Shown: positions 18,522 to 27,770 of the stretch, piece by piece
Layout of the letters: each line of letters opens with the position of its first letter
Numbering within the stretch: the first letter of the stretch is position 1
NCBI GenBank assembly: GCA_036560485.1
Contig: DATBRC010000019.1
Location: forward strand, 8,272 to 72,271
Direction: 5' to 3'
Source: DATBRC01 sp036560485
GTDB taxonomy: Bacteria > Pseudomonadota > Gammaproteobacteria > Burkholderiales > Burkholderiaceae_D
DNA length: 64,000 bases
Program-made: the position numbers and the translations under genes
The notes under the pieces: model-generated
The model's database searches: none
What the model saw: only the letters and a program-made list of their open reading frames with translations
Told to the model about the DNA's origin: nothing

Positions 18522-19194
18522 AGTAAAAACCTTTGTAAGCGGCTATTCAACGACACATCGCTGTAAGCCAATCGCGTGGGGCCGATTTGCAAGATACCTG
18601 TTCGTGGAATCTGACCTGAGATAACGCGTCCGCCCTCACTTTAACGACGCGTTAATGGATGCAAAGAATATGTTGAAAATCATAATACGTCTGTGCGTTA
18701 GCGAACAAAGTTCGAGAAAGACAGTTTTGCATGAGGTCGATATCCAGTCACTTTGACGGCAGGGAAAGAATGGGATTCACTCATATGCTTCAGGCCACAG
18801 TTCGGCTTGCATGCCGAACCCTTCGAATGCCTCGAGCACGCATATGTGCTCCTCTCTGCCAAAACGCCATTTTTCACCTGTTACCATTAATGAAATACGG
18901 TAACAGGTACGTAATGGTCACATGACAGGACAACTACCCCTCTCATTAAATTGGTTAATTGATAAACGTGTGTGTCTTGATAGCGAGGTCAGCTGAATAT
19001 TCGATAATTTTGGACGTGGCAAGAATTGTACAACCTGCAGAAAATGATTTGGCGCAGCAGACCTCATGTTAGTCACCGCTTAAAATTGCAAATTTCAGGT
19101 TCCTGAACAATAATAGGATTCAGAGAGTAGAATTGTCATGTAATAGTTTTCTTCCCATTGCAATTGGTTTCATGTTGAAGGAATATTGCCTCAC
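18522..19194. other. non-coding stretch upstream of the metal operon
   Basis: About 670 bp without a convincing gene. It should contain the promoter of the operon beginning near 19195. The one clear structure is the 10-bp inverted repeat at 18876-18908. I see no Zur, NikR or cobalamin-riboswitch sequence that I would defend. Confidence 0.5.
18876..18908. repeat. perfect 10-bp inverted repeat, possible operator or cruciform
   Basis: ACCTGTTACC (18876-18885) and GGTAACAGGT (18899-18908) flank a 13-bp AT-rich spacer. Neither side has a T-run, so it is not a terminator. It lies about 290 bp ahead of the metal operon's first gene. It could bind a dimeric regulator; no specific one is indicated. 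Confidence 0.4.
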
Positions 19195-19533
19195 ATGCAG
19201 TTAACGGTCAAAGACCATTTCAGCGCTAAACGCACAACCAAAATCCGCTTGTATCAACTAGCGTTTTGGCTGATGACGCTCGTGCTGACATTGCAGTTGG
19301 TCGGTATGGCGTTCCACAAGCATGACTTGACGGAAGAGCATTCCGATTGCGTCAGCTGCTATCTTGCAGCGCATGTTCCATCGCATGTCCCGGCTGCTCC
19401 AGCAGTCATTATTGCCGCGTTCCTCATCTTTGTTTATCGGATCGCACTTCAACCGATTTATTTTCATATCGTTCCACACAGCTTTCTCATTCCGCATTCT
19501 CACGCTCCGCCACACGGTTTCTCCCCGCTTTAA
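19195..19533 (+). CDS. small His/Cys-containing membrane protein (DUF2946-like)
   Basis: 112 residues from ATG 19195; an in-frame TTG at 19186 lies closer to the GAAGGA site, so the start is uncertain. One N-terminal helix (about 19-40) is followed by the loop HKHDLTEEHSDCVSCYLAAHVPSHVP. It contains several His and a CxxC and could bind a metal. A second hydrophobic helix and a His-rich tail (PHSHAPPHG) follow. Small proteins of this type commonly precede TonB-dependent metal receptors. It is the first gene of the operon; its role is unknown. Confidence 0.6.
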   Translation: MQLTVKDHFSAKRTTKIRLYQLAFWLMTLVLTLQLVGMAFHKHDLTEEHSDCVSCYLAAHVPSHVPAAPAVIIAAFLIFVYRIALQPIYFHIVPHSFLIPHSHAPPHGFSPL

Positions 19534-19630
19534 CTTCCCTGCTTTAATTTTTATTGATTAAACGACTTGTCGACCAATGACAGCCTTGGAGCTGTCTATC
19601 GGCAATTACTCGTGCCATTGGAGTTTGAGA

Positions 19631-21982
19631 ATGAAAACACGCCTGTTGCGGCTCAGTGCGCTGAGCGCGCTTGCCTATGGTTTTGCTTTACCCGCTGTAT
19701 ATGCGGACGTTTTACCCAAAGAAGTAGATGGTCTTGTTAATGACTCGCTCGGTCGTCCCTTGTCCGATGCAACCGTCAATCTGAAAGCACCGGATGGCCA
19801 TGTGGTCGGCACGACCCATAGCGATAGCACAGGACATTTTATCTTTACCGATATTGCGCCGGGCACTTATGCAGTAACGGTCGACAAGCCGACTTTCCAG
19901 CTTGGCACCGGGATCGTGACCGTTGCCCCTGCAGCCGGTGCGTCAACCACAATCACGATGGCCAGCAGCAAGGCTTTGGAAATCGACGTGACGGCCAAGC
20001 GGCTGGATCGTGCCAGAAATGACATTTCAGTCGAAACAGGCAGCAGCATCTATCGTATGGATAGCAAGGCGATTGCCGCTCTGCCGCAGGGTGAAGATAC
20101 GCCATTCAACCAAGTGATGTTGCGTGCGCCCGGCGTCGTGCAAGACTCGTTCGGTCAGTTGCATGTACGTGGCGACCATGCGGATTTGCAATACCGGCTG
20201 AACGGTATCGTGCTGCCGGAAAGCATTTCCGGTTTTGGTCAAACACTGGATACTCGATTTGTCGATAACGTGAATCTGTTGACCGGCGCGTTGCCGGCGC
20301 AATACGGATATCGCACGGCCGGCGTGGTCGACATACACACCAAGACCGGCGCAGTAGAAAACGGCGGCAATATCGGCGTGCAGGTCGGCAGCTTCAACAC
20401 GCAGCAAATCAATGCCGATGTGTTCGGCAGCAAGGATGCATTCAGCTATTACATGACCGGTTCTTTTTTAAAGAACAATCTTGGGATTGAGAATCCGACC
20501 GATGCCTCCTCTGCACTGCATGACAAGACGCAACAACACAAGGAATTCGGTTATTTCTCTTACCTGCTCAATTCATCCTCGCGTGTCAGTTTGATTTTAG
20601 GCAATTCGAATGGCCGCTTCCAGATTCCCGATCAGGCTGGGCAGACTCCCAGCTTCACAATGACGGGTGTGAGCAGCTATCCATCCGAAAACGTGAATGA
20701 AAATCAGCATGAGACTACCCGCTATGGCATTCTCGCGCTGCAAGGCACTGTTGGCGACAAGTTCGATTATCAAATTGCGACATTCAGCCGTTACACCAAA
20801 GTGCTGTTTGAACCGGATACCGTCGGCGATTTGCTGTATACCGGTGTCGCCACGCGAGTGGCGCGTAGCGGACTCGCCAACGGGTTGCAGGCAGACGGCA
20901 GTTACAAATTAAACGATAGCCATACGATACGTTCGGGCGTCATGTATACGCGCGAGCGTCTGAACAACAGCGATCAAGACCAGACCTTCACCACCGATGC
21001 ATTCGGTAATCAGAATGGTTTCACGCCGATTTCCATTGCCGATGATAACCAGAAGACGACGCATCAAACCGGCGTCTATCTGCAGGATGAGTGGAAACTC
21101 AGCAAGGCACTGACGGTCAACTACGGCGCACGCGCCGACTGGGTCAATGCATATGTGACCGATAATCAGCTCAGCCCGCGCATCGGCGTTGTCTATCAGA
21201 TGACCCCGCAAACCACACTGCATGCCGGCTATGCGAAATATTTCACACCGCCTCCAAGCGAGCTAGTCCCGGCTACAACGGTTAACAATTTTCAGAATAC
21301 GACCGCTGCACCGCCAACCAGCCAGAACGATCCGGTGCGTGCGGAGAGCGCCGATTATTACGATCTGGGACTCAGCCACAAGCTGACCCAGAGCTGGACA
21401 TTAGGTGCAGATGGCTACTACAAAAAGGTGAAAAACCTGCTGGATGAAGGCCAGTTCGGATCGGCGTTATTGTTCACGCCGTTCAATTATGAAGAAGGAA
21501 AAATCTACGGTGTGGAACTGACCGCCAATTACCGCAAGGATAATTTGACGGCGTATATGAACCTCAGCCGATCGACTGCAATGGGCAAGAATGTCGTATC
21601 CAGCCAGTACAATTTCGAGCAGGCGGAACTCGACTATATCGCCAACAACTGGGTGCATCTGGATCATGACCAAACCTACACTGCATCGGCCGGCATTTCC
21701 TATCTGTGGCAAGGCACGACGTGGAGCACTGATGCACTCTATGGCAGCGGCTTGCGCAGTGGATTTGCCAATACCGAGCACCTGCCTTCCTATACGACAT
21801 TCAATGTCGCTGCTACTCATACATTCAAGGACACACCATTCGGCAAAATCACTGGCCGTTTGAGCGTCGTCAATCTGTTCGACAAAGTGTATGAGATTCG
21901 TGATGGCTCAGGGATTGGCGTCGGCGCATCGCAGTTCGGCCAGCGTCGCAGCCTGTTTGCAGGTCTAAGTAAGTCGTTTTAA
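19631..21982 (+). CDS. TonB-dependent outer-membrane receptor, probable metal or metallophore uptake
   Basis: 783 residues. The start at ATG 19631 has GGAG about 8 bp upstream, and a classic signal peptide ends near VYAD; the longer frame upstream has no such features. After the signal comes a carboxypeptidase-regulatory-like Ig domain (about 25-115), then the plug (EDTPFNQVMLRAPGVVQDSFGQLHVRG...) and a 22-strand barrel ending in a C-terminal Phe. The regulatory-like domain is unusual for plain siderophore receptors. Its neighbours are a NiCoT permease, dedicated ExbB/ExbD/TonB and a metal-linked ABC unit, so nickel, cobalt or zinc is more likely than iron as cargo; this is inference. Confidence 0.88.
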   Translation: MKTRLLRLSALSALAYGFALPAVYADVLPKEVDGLVNDSLGRPLSDATVNLKAPDGHVVGTTHSDSTGHFIFTDIAPGTYAVTVDKPTFQLGTGIVTVAPAAGASTTITMASSKALEIDVTAKRLDRARNDISVETGSSIYRMDSKAIAALPQGEDTPFNQVMLRAPGVVQDSFGQLHVRGDHADLQYRLNGIVLPESISGFGQTLDTRFVDNVNLLTGALPAQYGYRTAGVVDIHTKTGAVENGGNIGVQVGSFNTQQINADVFGSKDAFSYYMTGSFLKNNLGIENPTDASSALHDKTQQHKEFGYFSYLLNSSSRVSLILGNSNGRFQIPDQAGQTPSFTMTGVSSYPSENVNENQHETTRYGILALQGTVGDKFDYQIATFSRYTKVLFEPDTVGDLLYTGVATRVARSGLANGLQADGSYKLNDSHTIRSGVMYTRERLNNSDQDQTFTTDAFGNQNGFTPISIADDNQKTTHQTGVYLQDEWKLSKALTVNYGARADWVNAYVTDNQLSPRIGVVYQMTPQTTLHAGYAKYFTPPPSELVPATTVNNFQNTTAAPPTSQNDPVRAESADYYDLGLSHKLTQSWTLGADGYYKKVKNLLDEGQFGSALLFTPFNYEEGKIYGVELTANYRKDNLTAYMNLSRSTAMGKNVVSSQYNFEQAELDYIANNWVHLDHDQTYTASAGISYLWQGTTWSTDALYGSGLRSGFANTEHLPSYTTFNVAATHTFKDTPFGKITGRLSVVNLFDKVYEIRDGSGIGVGASQFGQRRSLFAGLSKSF

Positions 21983-22088
21983 TTAAACAGTGGGGGGGAG
22001 CCCGCTCTCCCCATTATTTTCGGGGAAATTTTATGGCATTACAATTTTCAGACCGCAACGCACAACTCGTCGAAGTGAAAGAGCTGCT

Positions 22089-22910
22089 ATGTCGACCGTG
22101 ATCACGCTCCCGACGTGGGGATTGATGTTGATGCTCGGGATGCGTCATGGACTCGACCCTGATCATCTGGCTGCCATTGATGGACTGACATTTCGCACGG
22201 CATCAAAGCGTCCGCGCTGGGCCCCATGGATTGGCGGGCTGTTCGCATTAGGGCATGGCATCGTCGTCATGCTGATCATTTTTCTGGCAAGCCTTGCTTC
22301 CGAAGAACTGAAATTCGCCGAAGGCATGTTGACATGGTTTCAGTGGGTGCCGGTGGTTCTGCTGCTTATTCTTGGCACAGCCAATGCAATTGCGTTGATG
22401 CGATCTTCCGCTTATCGCCCCGTTGGCTGCCGTTCCATGCTATTGCCGCATCGCTTGCGTGAAGCAGCGGGCCCTATGCATGCCATCATGGTTGGCATGA
22501 TGTTCGCATTGGTATTCGATACCGCGACCCAGGCGGCAACATGGGGTTATGCGGCCTCTGCTTTGGATGGAATCGCTACTGGATTGTTGACGGGATTATT
22601 TTTCTCAAGCGGGATGATCGTGACGGATTTGTTCGATGGTTGGGTCACGTCGCGTGTGATGCAAACCGGACGCGAGGATGTGCTGATTGCATTTCGTCGA
22701 CGACTTGGGTGGCCGATTGTCGTGATGTGTTTTTCGGTCGCCGGTTATGCCATTGCCGTCAAGCTGCATCCTGCATTGGAGATACCGGAAAATTGGTATT
22801 CGATTTGTGGCGGTGCCATGTTGATACTCATGATGGCCCTGTACGGGTATACCTTGCACAGCGTTTGCAGGCAGAAGGCCAAACATATGCATGTCACCAA
22901 ATCATTTTAA
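22089..22910 (+). CDS. NiCoT-family nickel/cobalt permease
   Basis: 273 residues with seven to eight hydrophobic helices. RHGLDPDHLAAID matches the family signature (H-A/G-x-D-x-D-H), whose His and Asp bind Ni2+ or Co2+ in the second helix, and FALGHGIVVM matches the second conserved box. These permeases import Ni or Co across the inner membrane by secondary transport. The start is ATG 22089 with AAAGAG upstream. It lies directly after the TonB receptor, giving a matched outer and inner membrane route. Confidence 0.85.
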   Translation: MSTVITLPTWGLMLMLGMRHGLDPDHLAAIDGLTFRTASKRPRWAPWIGGLFALGHGIVVMLIIFLASLASEELKFAEGMLTWFQWVPVVLLLILGTANAIALMRSSAYRPVGCRSMLLPHRLREAAGPMHAIMVGMMFALVFDTATQAATWGYAASALDGIATGLLTGLFFSSGMIVTDLFDGWVTSRVMQTGREDVLIAFRRRLGWPIVVMCFSVAGYAIAVKLHPALEIPENWYSICGGAMLILMMALYGYTLHSVCRQKAKHMHVTKSF

Positions 22911-22952
22911 TTAACCAATGTGGGGAGCTTGTTCTCTCCGATAGGAATCTCG

Positions 22953-23600
22953 ATGCAAGAACTACATGAAACATGGATCGCATTGCAGGCAGGCGGCCTG
23001 ATTATTCTTCCGTTGTCGTTTTTAGCGGTTCTCGCGTTGGCCATCATGCTGGAAAAGAGCGTGCTCTATTGGCGCTATGCCAGATTGCCGCAGGATGTAT
23101 TGGCGCTGGTGGAAACCTATGGCTTTCCATGGGAGACGCTGGAGCAGAAACTGGCGCAACTCAACGGGCACCATTATTTCCGGCGCTTCTTCGAGAATGT
23201 GCTGGAGAACCGTGACAAGCCATCCTGGTGGACCGAATCACGCGCAGCCGATGAAACGCAACTGATCGAAAAATCGTTGTCACGACGCTTATGGATACTG
23301 GAGACCATCGTCACCGCAGCACCATTGCTCGGCCTGATGGGAACGATCGCCGGCATGATGCATTCATTCCAACTGATCGGCGGCAATGGTCTGGTCAATC
23401 CGACTGGCGTGACCGGCGGTGTCGCGCAGGCATTGATTGCCACCGCAGTAGGTTTGTTGATCGCACTGGTTTCGCTATTCGGATTTAATTTCTTTTCGAG
23501 GCTGCAATCGCAAACGCTGGATGAAATGGAACGTCTGGGCACACGACTGATCGACCATATCCGGCTGGATCAACTGGAGAAACAGCATGAAACGGCGTAA
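22953..23600 (+). CDS. exbB: ExbB/TolQ-type proton-channel protein
   Basis: 215 residues with three transmembrane helices (about 12-32, 122-145 and 165-190) and the conserved APLLGLMGTIAGM and TAVGLLIALVSL motifs of MotA/TolQ/ExbB channels. With ExbD it couples the proton-motive force to TonB. The ATG at 22953 has AGGA 6 bp upstream. Its 3' end overlaps exbD by 14 bp, showing translational coupling. Confidence 0.88.
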   Translation: MQELHETWIALQAGGLIILPLSFLAVLALAIMLEKSVLYWRYARLPQDVLALVETYGFPWETLEQKLAQLNGHHYFRRFFENVLENRDKPSWWTESRAADETQLIEKSLSRRLWILETIVTAAPLLGLMGTIAGMMHSFQLIGGNGLVNPTGVTGGVAQALIATAVGLLIALVSLFGFNFFSRLQSQTLDEMERLGTRLIDHIRLDQLEKQHETA

Positions 23601-23988
23601 ATCCAGAGAAGCGCGCCGTGGCCGCATCGAAATCATTCCGATGATCGATGTGATGTTTTTCTTGCTCGCGACGTTCATGCTGGCATCGCTGTCGATGCAG
23701 AACTTGAATGCATTGCCGGTGAATCTGCCGCAGGGAAAAGCAGAACAAATGAATCCGGAAACGCCTGTGACACTGACCATCACCAGCGATAGTCGGATCA
23801 TGATCAATCGCACGCCTGTGACGCTGGCGACATTGGCCGCAACTCTGAAACCATTGGTGAAAGAAGCGCAGCAAAACGTGGTGGTTTCCGCTGATAACAG
23901 TGCACCGCAAGGCTTGGTGGTGCAAGCGATGCTGCAGGCACGCAACGCAGGCGCAGTGCATTTTTTGATTGCAGTCAAACATGAGTAG
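23587..23988 (+). CDS. exbD: ExbD/TolR-type protein
   Basis: 133 residues. A basic N-terminus leads into the helix IEIIPMIDVMFFLLATFMLAS, carrying the conserved Asp that ExbD uses in proton transfer. A periplasmic domain of about 90 residues follows. It overlaps exbB at its start and tonB at its end, so the three are produced together as a dedicated energising unit for the adjacent receptor. Confidence 0.87.
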   Translation: MKRRKSREARRGRIEIIPMIDVMFFLLATFMLASLSMQNLNALPVNLPQGKAEQMNPETPVTLTITSDSRIMINRTPVTLATLAATLKPLVKEAQQNVVVSADNSAPQGLVVQAMLQARNAGAVHFLIAVKHE

Positions 23989-24658
23989 CACAGCAAATAT
24001 CATGCACAGTGGCGAGCCGAACCAGCTATGGTGGTCGATACCGTGCGGACTATTGCTGTGGCTGCTCATCGTGGTTTTGTTTGGACGTCTTTTATCGGCA
24101 CCGGAAACGGAGACCGCTATGCCACTTCCGATTGATGCGCGTCTGATTGAATTGCCGGAATCGAAGCCGCAACAGCCCGCTGAGAAAAAGCCAGCGCCAT
24201 CCCCACCACCGATCGTGAAACCGCAGCACAAGGAGGTCGCCGTGCTGCGCAAGCCTAAAGTGCCACAACCACCGCAAGTCGAGCAGCCGCTCGATAGAAC
24301 GAGTGAGCCGCCGCCCAAGGCCAATTCTCAATTGGCACCGCCGCCATCACCGCCACCGGTAACGCCGCCAATCACATCGACTGCAACCGCGCACATGGGC
24401 GCGAAAGCGATTTACCAGCCGCTGCCGCAAATTCCGGATGACTTGCGCGATGAAGCGATCAGCACCATTGCGATGGCACGCTTCCATATCAATCCGGATG
24501 GCACAGCCAGCGTCGAACTGATCAAGCCGACACAGAATCCGCGTATCAACCAGATTATTTTGAATACGCTAAAGACATGGAAGTTTTTTCCGGCGCTGCA
24601 GGATGGCAAACCGATACCGTCGACTCAGGATATCAAAGTGAATGTGAATGTTAGTTAG
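23981..24658 (+). CDS. tonB: TonB energy-transducing protein
   Basis: 225 residues from the ATG at 23981, which overlaps the exbD stop. One N-terminal helix (about 22-40), a long proline/lysine/glutamine-rich spacer typical of TonB (PPPIVKPQHK, PPPSPPPVTPP), and a C-terminal domain with RFHINPDGTASVELIKPTQNP that would contact the TonB box of the receptor. Presence of a private TonB suggests the receptor here needs its own energiser. Confidence 0.83.
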   Translation: MSSTANIMHSGEPNQLWWSIPCGLLLWLLIVVLFGRLLSAPETETAMPLPIDARLIELPESKPQQPAEKKPAPSPPPIVKPQHKEVAVLRKPKVPQPPQVEQPLDRTSEPPPKANSQLAPPPSPPPVTPPITSTATAHMGAKAIYQPLPQIPDDLRDEAISTIAMARFHINPDGTASVELIKPTQNPRINQIILNTLKTWKFFPALQDGKPIPSTQDIKVNVNVS

Positions 24659-24695
24659 CGATGCTTGAATTTCAAATGCTTTTTGAAGGATGACT

Positions 24696-25349
24696 ATGCT
24701 CAATATCGAACAACTTAGTTATACCTACAACACTGCACCAGTGTTAAAGGTAGATGCGTTTACTCTCGCCAGCGGCGAACATGCGATCCTGCTCGGCCCA
24801 TCCGGGTGCGGCAAGTCGACCCTGCTGCATTTGATTGCCGCCATTCTGACGCCGCAGCAAGGAACGTTGCGTGTTGCCGGGACCGACGTGGAAAAGCTGC
24901 CACCGCGCGAAGCGGACGGCTGGCGCGGAAGAACAATCGGTTTTCTGCCGCAACGATTGGCGCTGGTGCCCAGTCTGTCAGTACGGGAAAACTTGCTGCT
25001 TACAGCCTATGCGAATGGACAAGCCGCAGATACGATGCGTGCCAATGCGCTATTGGCCGCATTAGGTTTAGCAGACAAGGCGGCAGCAAAACCGCATCAA
25101 TTAAGCCAAGGGCAAAAGCAGCGTGTCGCGGTTGCACGCGCCTTGTTCAATCGCCCCCAACTGCTGCTGGCCGATGAACCGACCGCCAATCTGGATGATG
25201 ATGCGTGTGCCACGACAATCGATTTATTGACCACACACGCATCCGACATCGGCGCATCACTGGTGATTGCAACACATGACGCACGTGTACTGGCGGCTTT
25301 ACCCTCCGCAAAAGTCATGCGCCTGGCTGCGCGAAAGGAAATCGCATGA
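24696..25349 (+). CDS. ABC-transporter ATPase, LolD/MacB type
   Basis: 217 residues with Walker A GPSGCGKST, signature LSQGQKQR, Walker B LLLADEP and an H-loop in ATHD. This is the ATPase layout of LolD/MacB/FtsE-type systems, which move substrates within or out of the envelope rather than import them. I chose the second ATG (24696) because GAAGG lies 7 bp before it but abuts the first ATG at 24690. It overlaps the permease gene by 4 bp. Confidence 0.85.
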   Translation: MLNIEQLSYTYNTAPVLKVDAFTLASGEHAILLGPSGCGKSTLLHLIAAILTPQQGTLRVAGTDVEKLPPREADGWRGRTIGFLPQRLALVPSLSVRENLLLTAYANGQAADTMRANALLAALGLADKAAAKPHQLSQGQKQRVAVARALFNRPQLLLADEPTANLDDDACATTIDLLTTHASDIGASLVIATHDARVLAALPSAKVMRLAARKEIA

Positions 25350-26563
25350 ATCACTTGAATGCATTGACTCTGGCGCTCAAATCGCTGCGCCACAAGCCAT
25401 TGGCGACATCATTGAATTTATTGCTGATGGCGGTCGGCATCGCGATGATGACGTTTGTATTGTCGGCATCCAAGCAATTGCAGGACAACGCATTGCGCGA
25501 TGCGCAAGGTATCGATCTGGTGGTGGGCGCCAAGGGCTCGCCGCTGCAACTGATCCTGTCATCGATTTATCACATCGACGTGCCGACCGGGAATATTCCA
25601 TTGGCCACGCAGGCACAACTGGAAAAGAACCGGATGGTGAAGAAGGTGATTCCATTGGCGCTCGGCGATAGTTATGAAGGCTTTCGCATCGTCGGCACCG
25701 ATACCGATTACATCGACCATTACGGCGGCACGCTTGCACAGGGCAAGCTATTCAATGCGCCGATGGAAGCCGTATTCGGTGCGCAAGCCGCAGCCAGAAC
25801 AAGTGCCGCAGTAGGCGCAAGTTTTGTCGGCTCGCACGGTCTTGCACGCGGCGGCGAAGAGCACAAGGATTCCCCTTACTCGATCGTCGGCATTTTAAAA
25901 CCGACCGGCACGGTACTCGACCGTTTGGTGCTGACGCCGGTCGGCTCGGTCTGGAAAGTCCATGAAGTCGTCAACGGCATCGACGTGAACGACAAGGAAG
26001 AAAAGGAAGCGATGGATGCGGAACGCGAGCTGACTGCGCTGCTGGTTCAGTATGCATCGCCGCTGGCCACCGTCACCATGCCGCGCTTTATCAATAGCCA
26101 GGAAGGCTTGCAGGCAGCACAGCCAGCTTTCGAGGCAGCCAAGCTGTTTAGCATGTTGGGCGTCGGCGTCGACGTGCTGCACGGTATCGCGGCCATTGTG
26201 CTGCTGTCTGCTGGTTTATCGATGTTCGTTGCGCTGTATAACGCGCTGGAAGAACGCAAAACCGACCTTGCGATTCTGCGCACGCTCGGCGCATCACCTG
26301 CAAAGCTGTTTTTCTTGTTGCTGCTGGAAGGTTTGTTGTTGGCGCTTGGCGGCGCATTGCTGGGCTGGCTGCTCGGCCACGTCTGCGTGGAAATACTGGG
26401 ACATATACTGTCCAGTGACCAGAACCTGACGATGACCGGCTGGATCGTTTCACCCGATGAGGCGTGGCTGGCGCTGGTGGCCGTCATGGTTGGATTGGCA
26501 GCGGCATTGATCCCTGCACTGCGTGCTTATCGTACCGATATTGCACACACATTGGCGCAGTGA
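25346..26563 (+). CDS. FtsX/LolC-type ABC permease
   Basis: 405 residues with the MacB/FtsX arrangement: one N-terminal helix (about 22-42), a periplasmic domain of about 220 residues, then three C-terminal helices (about 275-400) including AILRTLGASPAKLFFLLLLEG. Together with the preceding ATPase and the DUF3299 gene downstream it matches the gene set of Pseudomonas aeruginosa PA4064-PA4066, which belongs to the zinc-starvation (Zur) response. A zinc-related envelope function is therefore the best inference. Confidence 0.82.
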   Translation: MNHLNALTLALKSLRHKPLATSLNLLLMAVGIAMMTFVLSASKQLQDNALRDAQGIDLVVGAKGSPLQLILSSIYHIDVPTGNIPLATQAQLEKNRMVKKVIPLALGDSYEGFRIVGTDTDYIDHYGGTLAQGKLFNAPMEAVFGAQAAARTSAAVGASFVGSHGLARGGEEHKDSPYSIVGILKPTGTVLDRLVLTPVGSVWKVHEVVNGIDVNDKEEKEAMDAERELTALLVQYASPLATVTMPRFINSQEGLQAAQPAFEAAKLFSMLGVGVDVLHGIAAIVLLSAGLSMFVALYNALEERKTDLAILRTLGASPAKLFFLLLLEGLLLALGGALLGWLLGHVCVEILGHILSSDQNLTMTGWIVSPDEAWLALVAVMVGLAAALIPALRAYRTDIAHTLAQ

Positions 26564-26587
26564 TTTTTTAACCAAGGAGAGCTTCTC

Positions 26588-26830
26588 ATGAAATACGCAT
26601 TCATTATTTTTATTTCCCTGTTCAGTTATGCAGCACAAGCGAAGGATGATCCCGCTCAGACAAAACGAGAAATTCTGCAGCATCGCGCGATAGCACAAGC
26701 GCATGAAATTGCTGCCAAATGCCTGGAGTCCGGCAAGGATGAAGAAATATGCAATGCCGAACTGGGAAAGGCGTGCAAAGGTATCGCGATCGGAAAAATG
26801 TGCGGGATGAAGCACGTGCATGAGCAATGA
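26588..26830 (+). CDS. small secreted cysteine-containing protein
   Basis: 80 residues. A signal peptide (about 1-18, ending AQA) precedes a mature protein of about 60 residues with four cysteines (AAKCLESGKDEEIC and KACKGIAIGKMCGMKHVHE) and a His-containing tail. AAGGAGAG lies about 7 bp before the start. No family is recognised. Periplasmic metal binding is plausible from the Cys/His content and the operon. Confidence 0.65.
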   Translation: MKYAFIIFISLFSYAAQAKDDPAQTKREILQHRAIAQAHEIAAKCLESGKDEEICNAELGKACKGIAIGKMCGMKHVHEQ

Positions 26831-26865
26831 AGAGCTGGTTGTTTAACCTTAGATACGGAGGCTTT

Positions 26866-27372
26866 ATGAAAATCATTACGCACCTAGTGCTGATTGCAAG
26901 CTTGTCGATTCCTGCGCTAGCATTCGCCGCATCGGCAGCGGCAGATGCATCAATCCCTACGCAAAGCATCACGATGTCAATCTCACGAGGCATACCTCTA
27001 CCGGAATTGCCCGGCGTCGTGTCATGGAACACGCTCGCCAAGGTCAAGCAAGTCCAGGCGAAGGACCGGATCATTCCACAGTTTACAAAAGAGATCAGTG
27101 CATTGAATAACAGGGAAGTCAGAATCCAGGGATTCATGATGCCGCTGGAGCCCGGTTTAAAACAAAAGCATTTTTTAATTTCGGTCAATCCGGGCACCTG
27201 TCCTTATTGCATGCCGGCCGGACCGGATGGCGTCATCGAGGTGACATCGAAAGCACCGGTCAAGTATTCGATGGAGCCGATTGTCTTGTCCGGAAAAATG
27301 ACTGTGCTCAACAACGATCCGACAGGATTGTTTTATCGGATGACCGAAGCAACGTCTGTATCAGATAAGTAA
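26866..27372 (+). CDS. DUF3299 secreted protein
   Basis: 168 residues with a signal peptide (about 1-22, ending AFA). The core IQGFMMPLEPGLKQKHFLISVNPGTCPYCMPAGPDGVIEV is the DUF3299 hallmark; its CPYC could bind a metal or be redox-active. In Pseudomonas this family sits beside the same kind of MacB-like ABC genes in a zinc-regulated operon. The start is ATG 26866 with GGAG 5 bp upstream; the longer frame from 26827 lacks a site. It is the last clearly functional gene of the operon. Confidence 0.8.
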   Translation: MKIITHLVLIASLSIPALAFAASAAADASIPTQSITMSISRGIPLPELPGVVSWNTLAKVKQVQAKDRIIPQFTKEISALNNREVRIQGFMMPLEPGLKQKHFLISVNPGTCPYCMPAGPDGVIEVTSKAPVKYSMEPIVLSGKMTVLNNDPTGLFYRMTEATSVSDK

Positions 27373-27409
27373 TAGCAGAGTGCAATAGTTGCGGTTGAAT
27401 GTAGATCTA

Positions 27410-27691
27410 ATGATGACGCGCATGCACTGCATCATTTCCGGTATCGATTTCCGAATCGATGCTGCATCGGACAAGTTGCGCGCTTTGATGTCGCCATACA
27501 AGCCCTACCATGTTCATCCTCTGTCGCCGGAGATGCGGTTTTTCTTTGAAGTCGAGATTGGGATTGCCGTATTTATTCTCATTGCCTATGCGGTTTATCT
27601 GGAGATTAAACAATGGCGCTCAAAAAGACCGGGCTTGAAAAAAAATGATGCGCCCCGTTCCAAGCGCCATCACAAGCGTCGGCGGCGATAG
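27410..27691 (+). CDS. possible small membrane protein with basic tail
   Basis: A frame of about 93 residues from ATG 27410. One hydrophobic helix (EIGIAVFILIAYAVYLEI) is followed by a Lys/Arg/His-rich tail (RSKRHHKRRRR). There is no good ribosome-binding site, and the N-terminal half does not look strongly conserved. It lies between the DUF3299 gene and the terminator, so it could be co-transcribed. Moderate to low certainty. Confidence 0.4.
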   Translation: MMTRMHCIISGIDFRIDAASDKLRALMSPYKPYHVHPLSPEMRFFFEVEIGIAVFILIAYAVYLEIKQWRSKRPGLKKNDAPRSKRHHKRRRR

Positions 27692-27740
27692 ATCTTATTG
27701 GATTGATAATCAGATGTGAAAAATGGCAATACAAAAGAAA

Positions 27741-27770
27741 AAGTCCCGCGATGCGGGGCTTTGTTTTTTG
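27741..27770 (+). terminator. Rho-independent terminator of the metal operon
   Basis: AAAGTCCCGC-gat-GCGGGGCTTT followed by GTTTTTT: a strong GC-rich stem and T-run on the plus strand. It closes the operon that starts near 19195. Confidence 0.85.

Noticed and set aside
18731..18925. 64-residue frame upstream of the metal operon
   Set aside because: No ribosome-binding site; it runs across the perfect inverted repeat, and composition is not protein-like.
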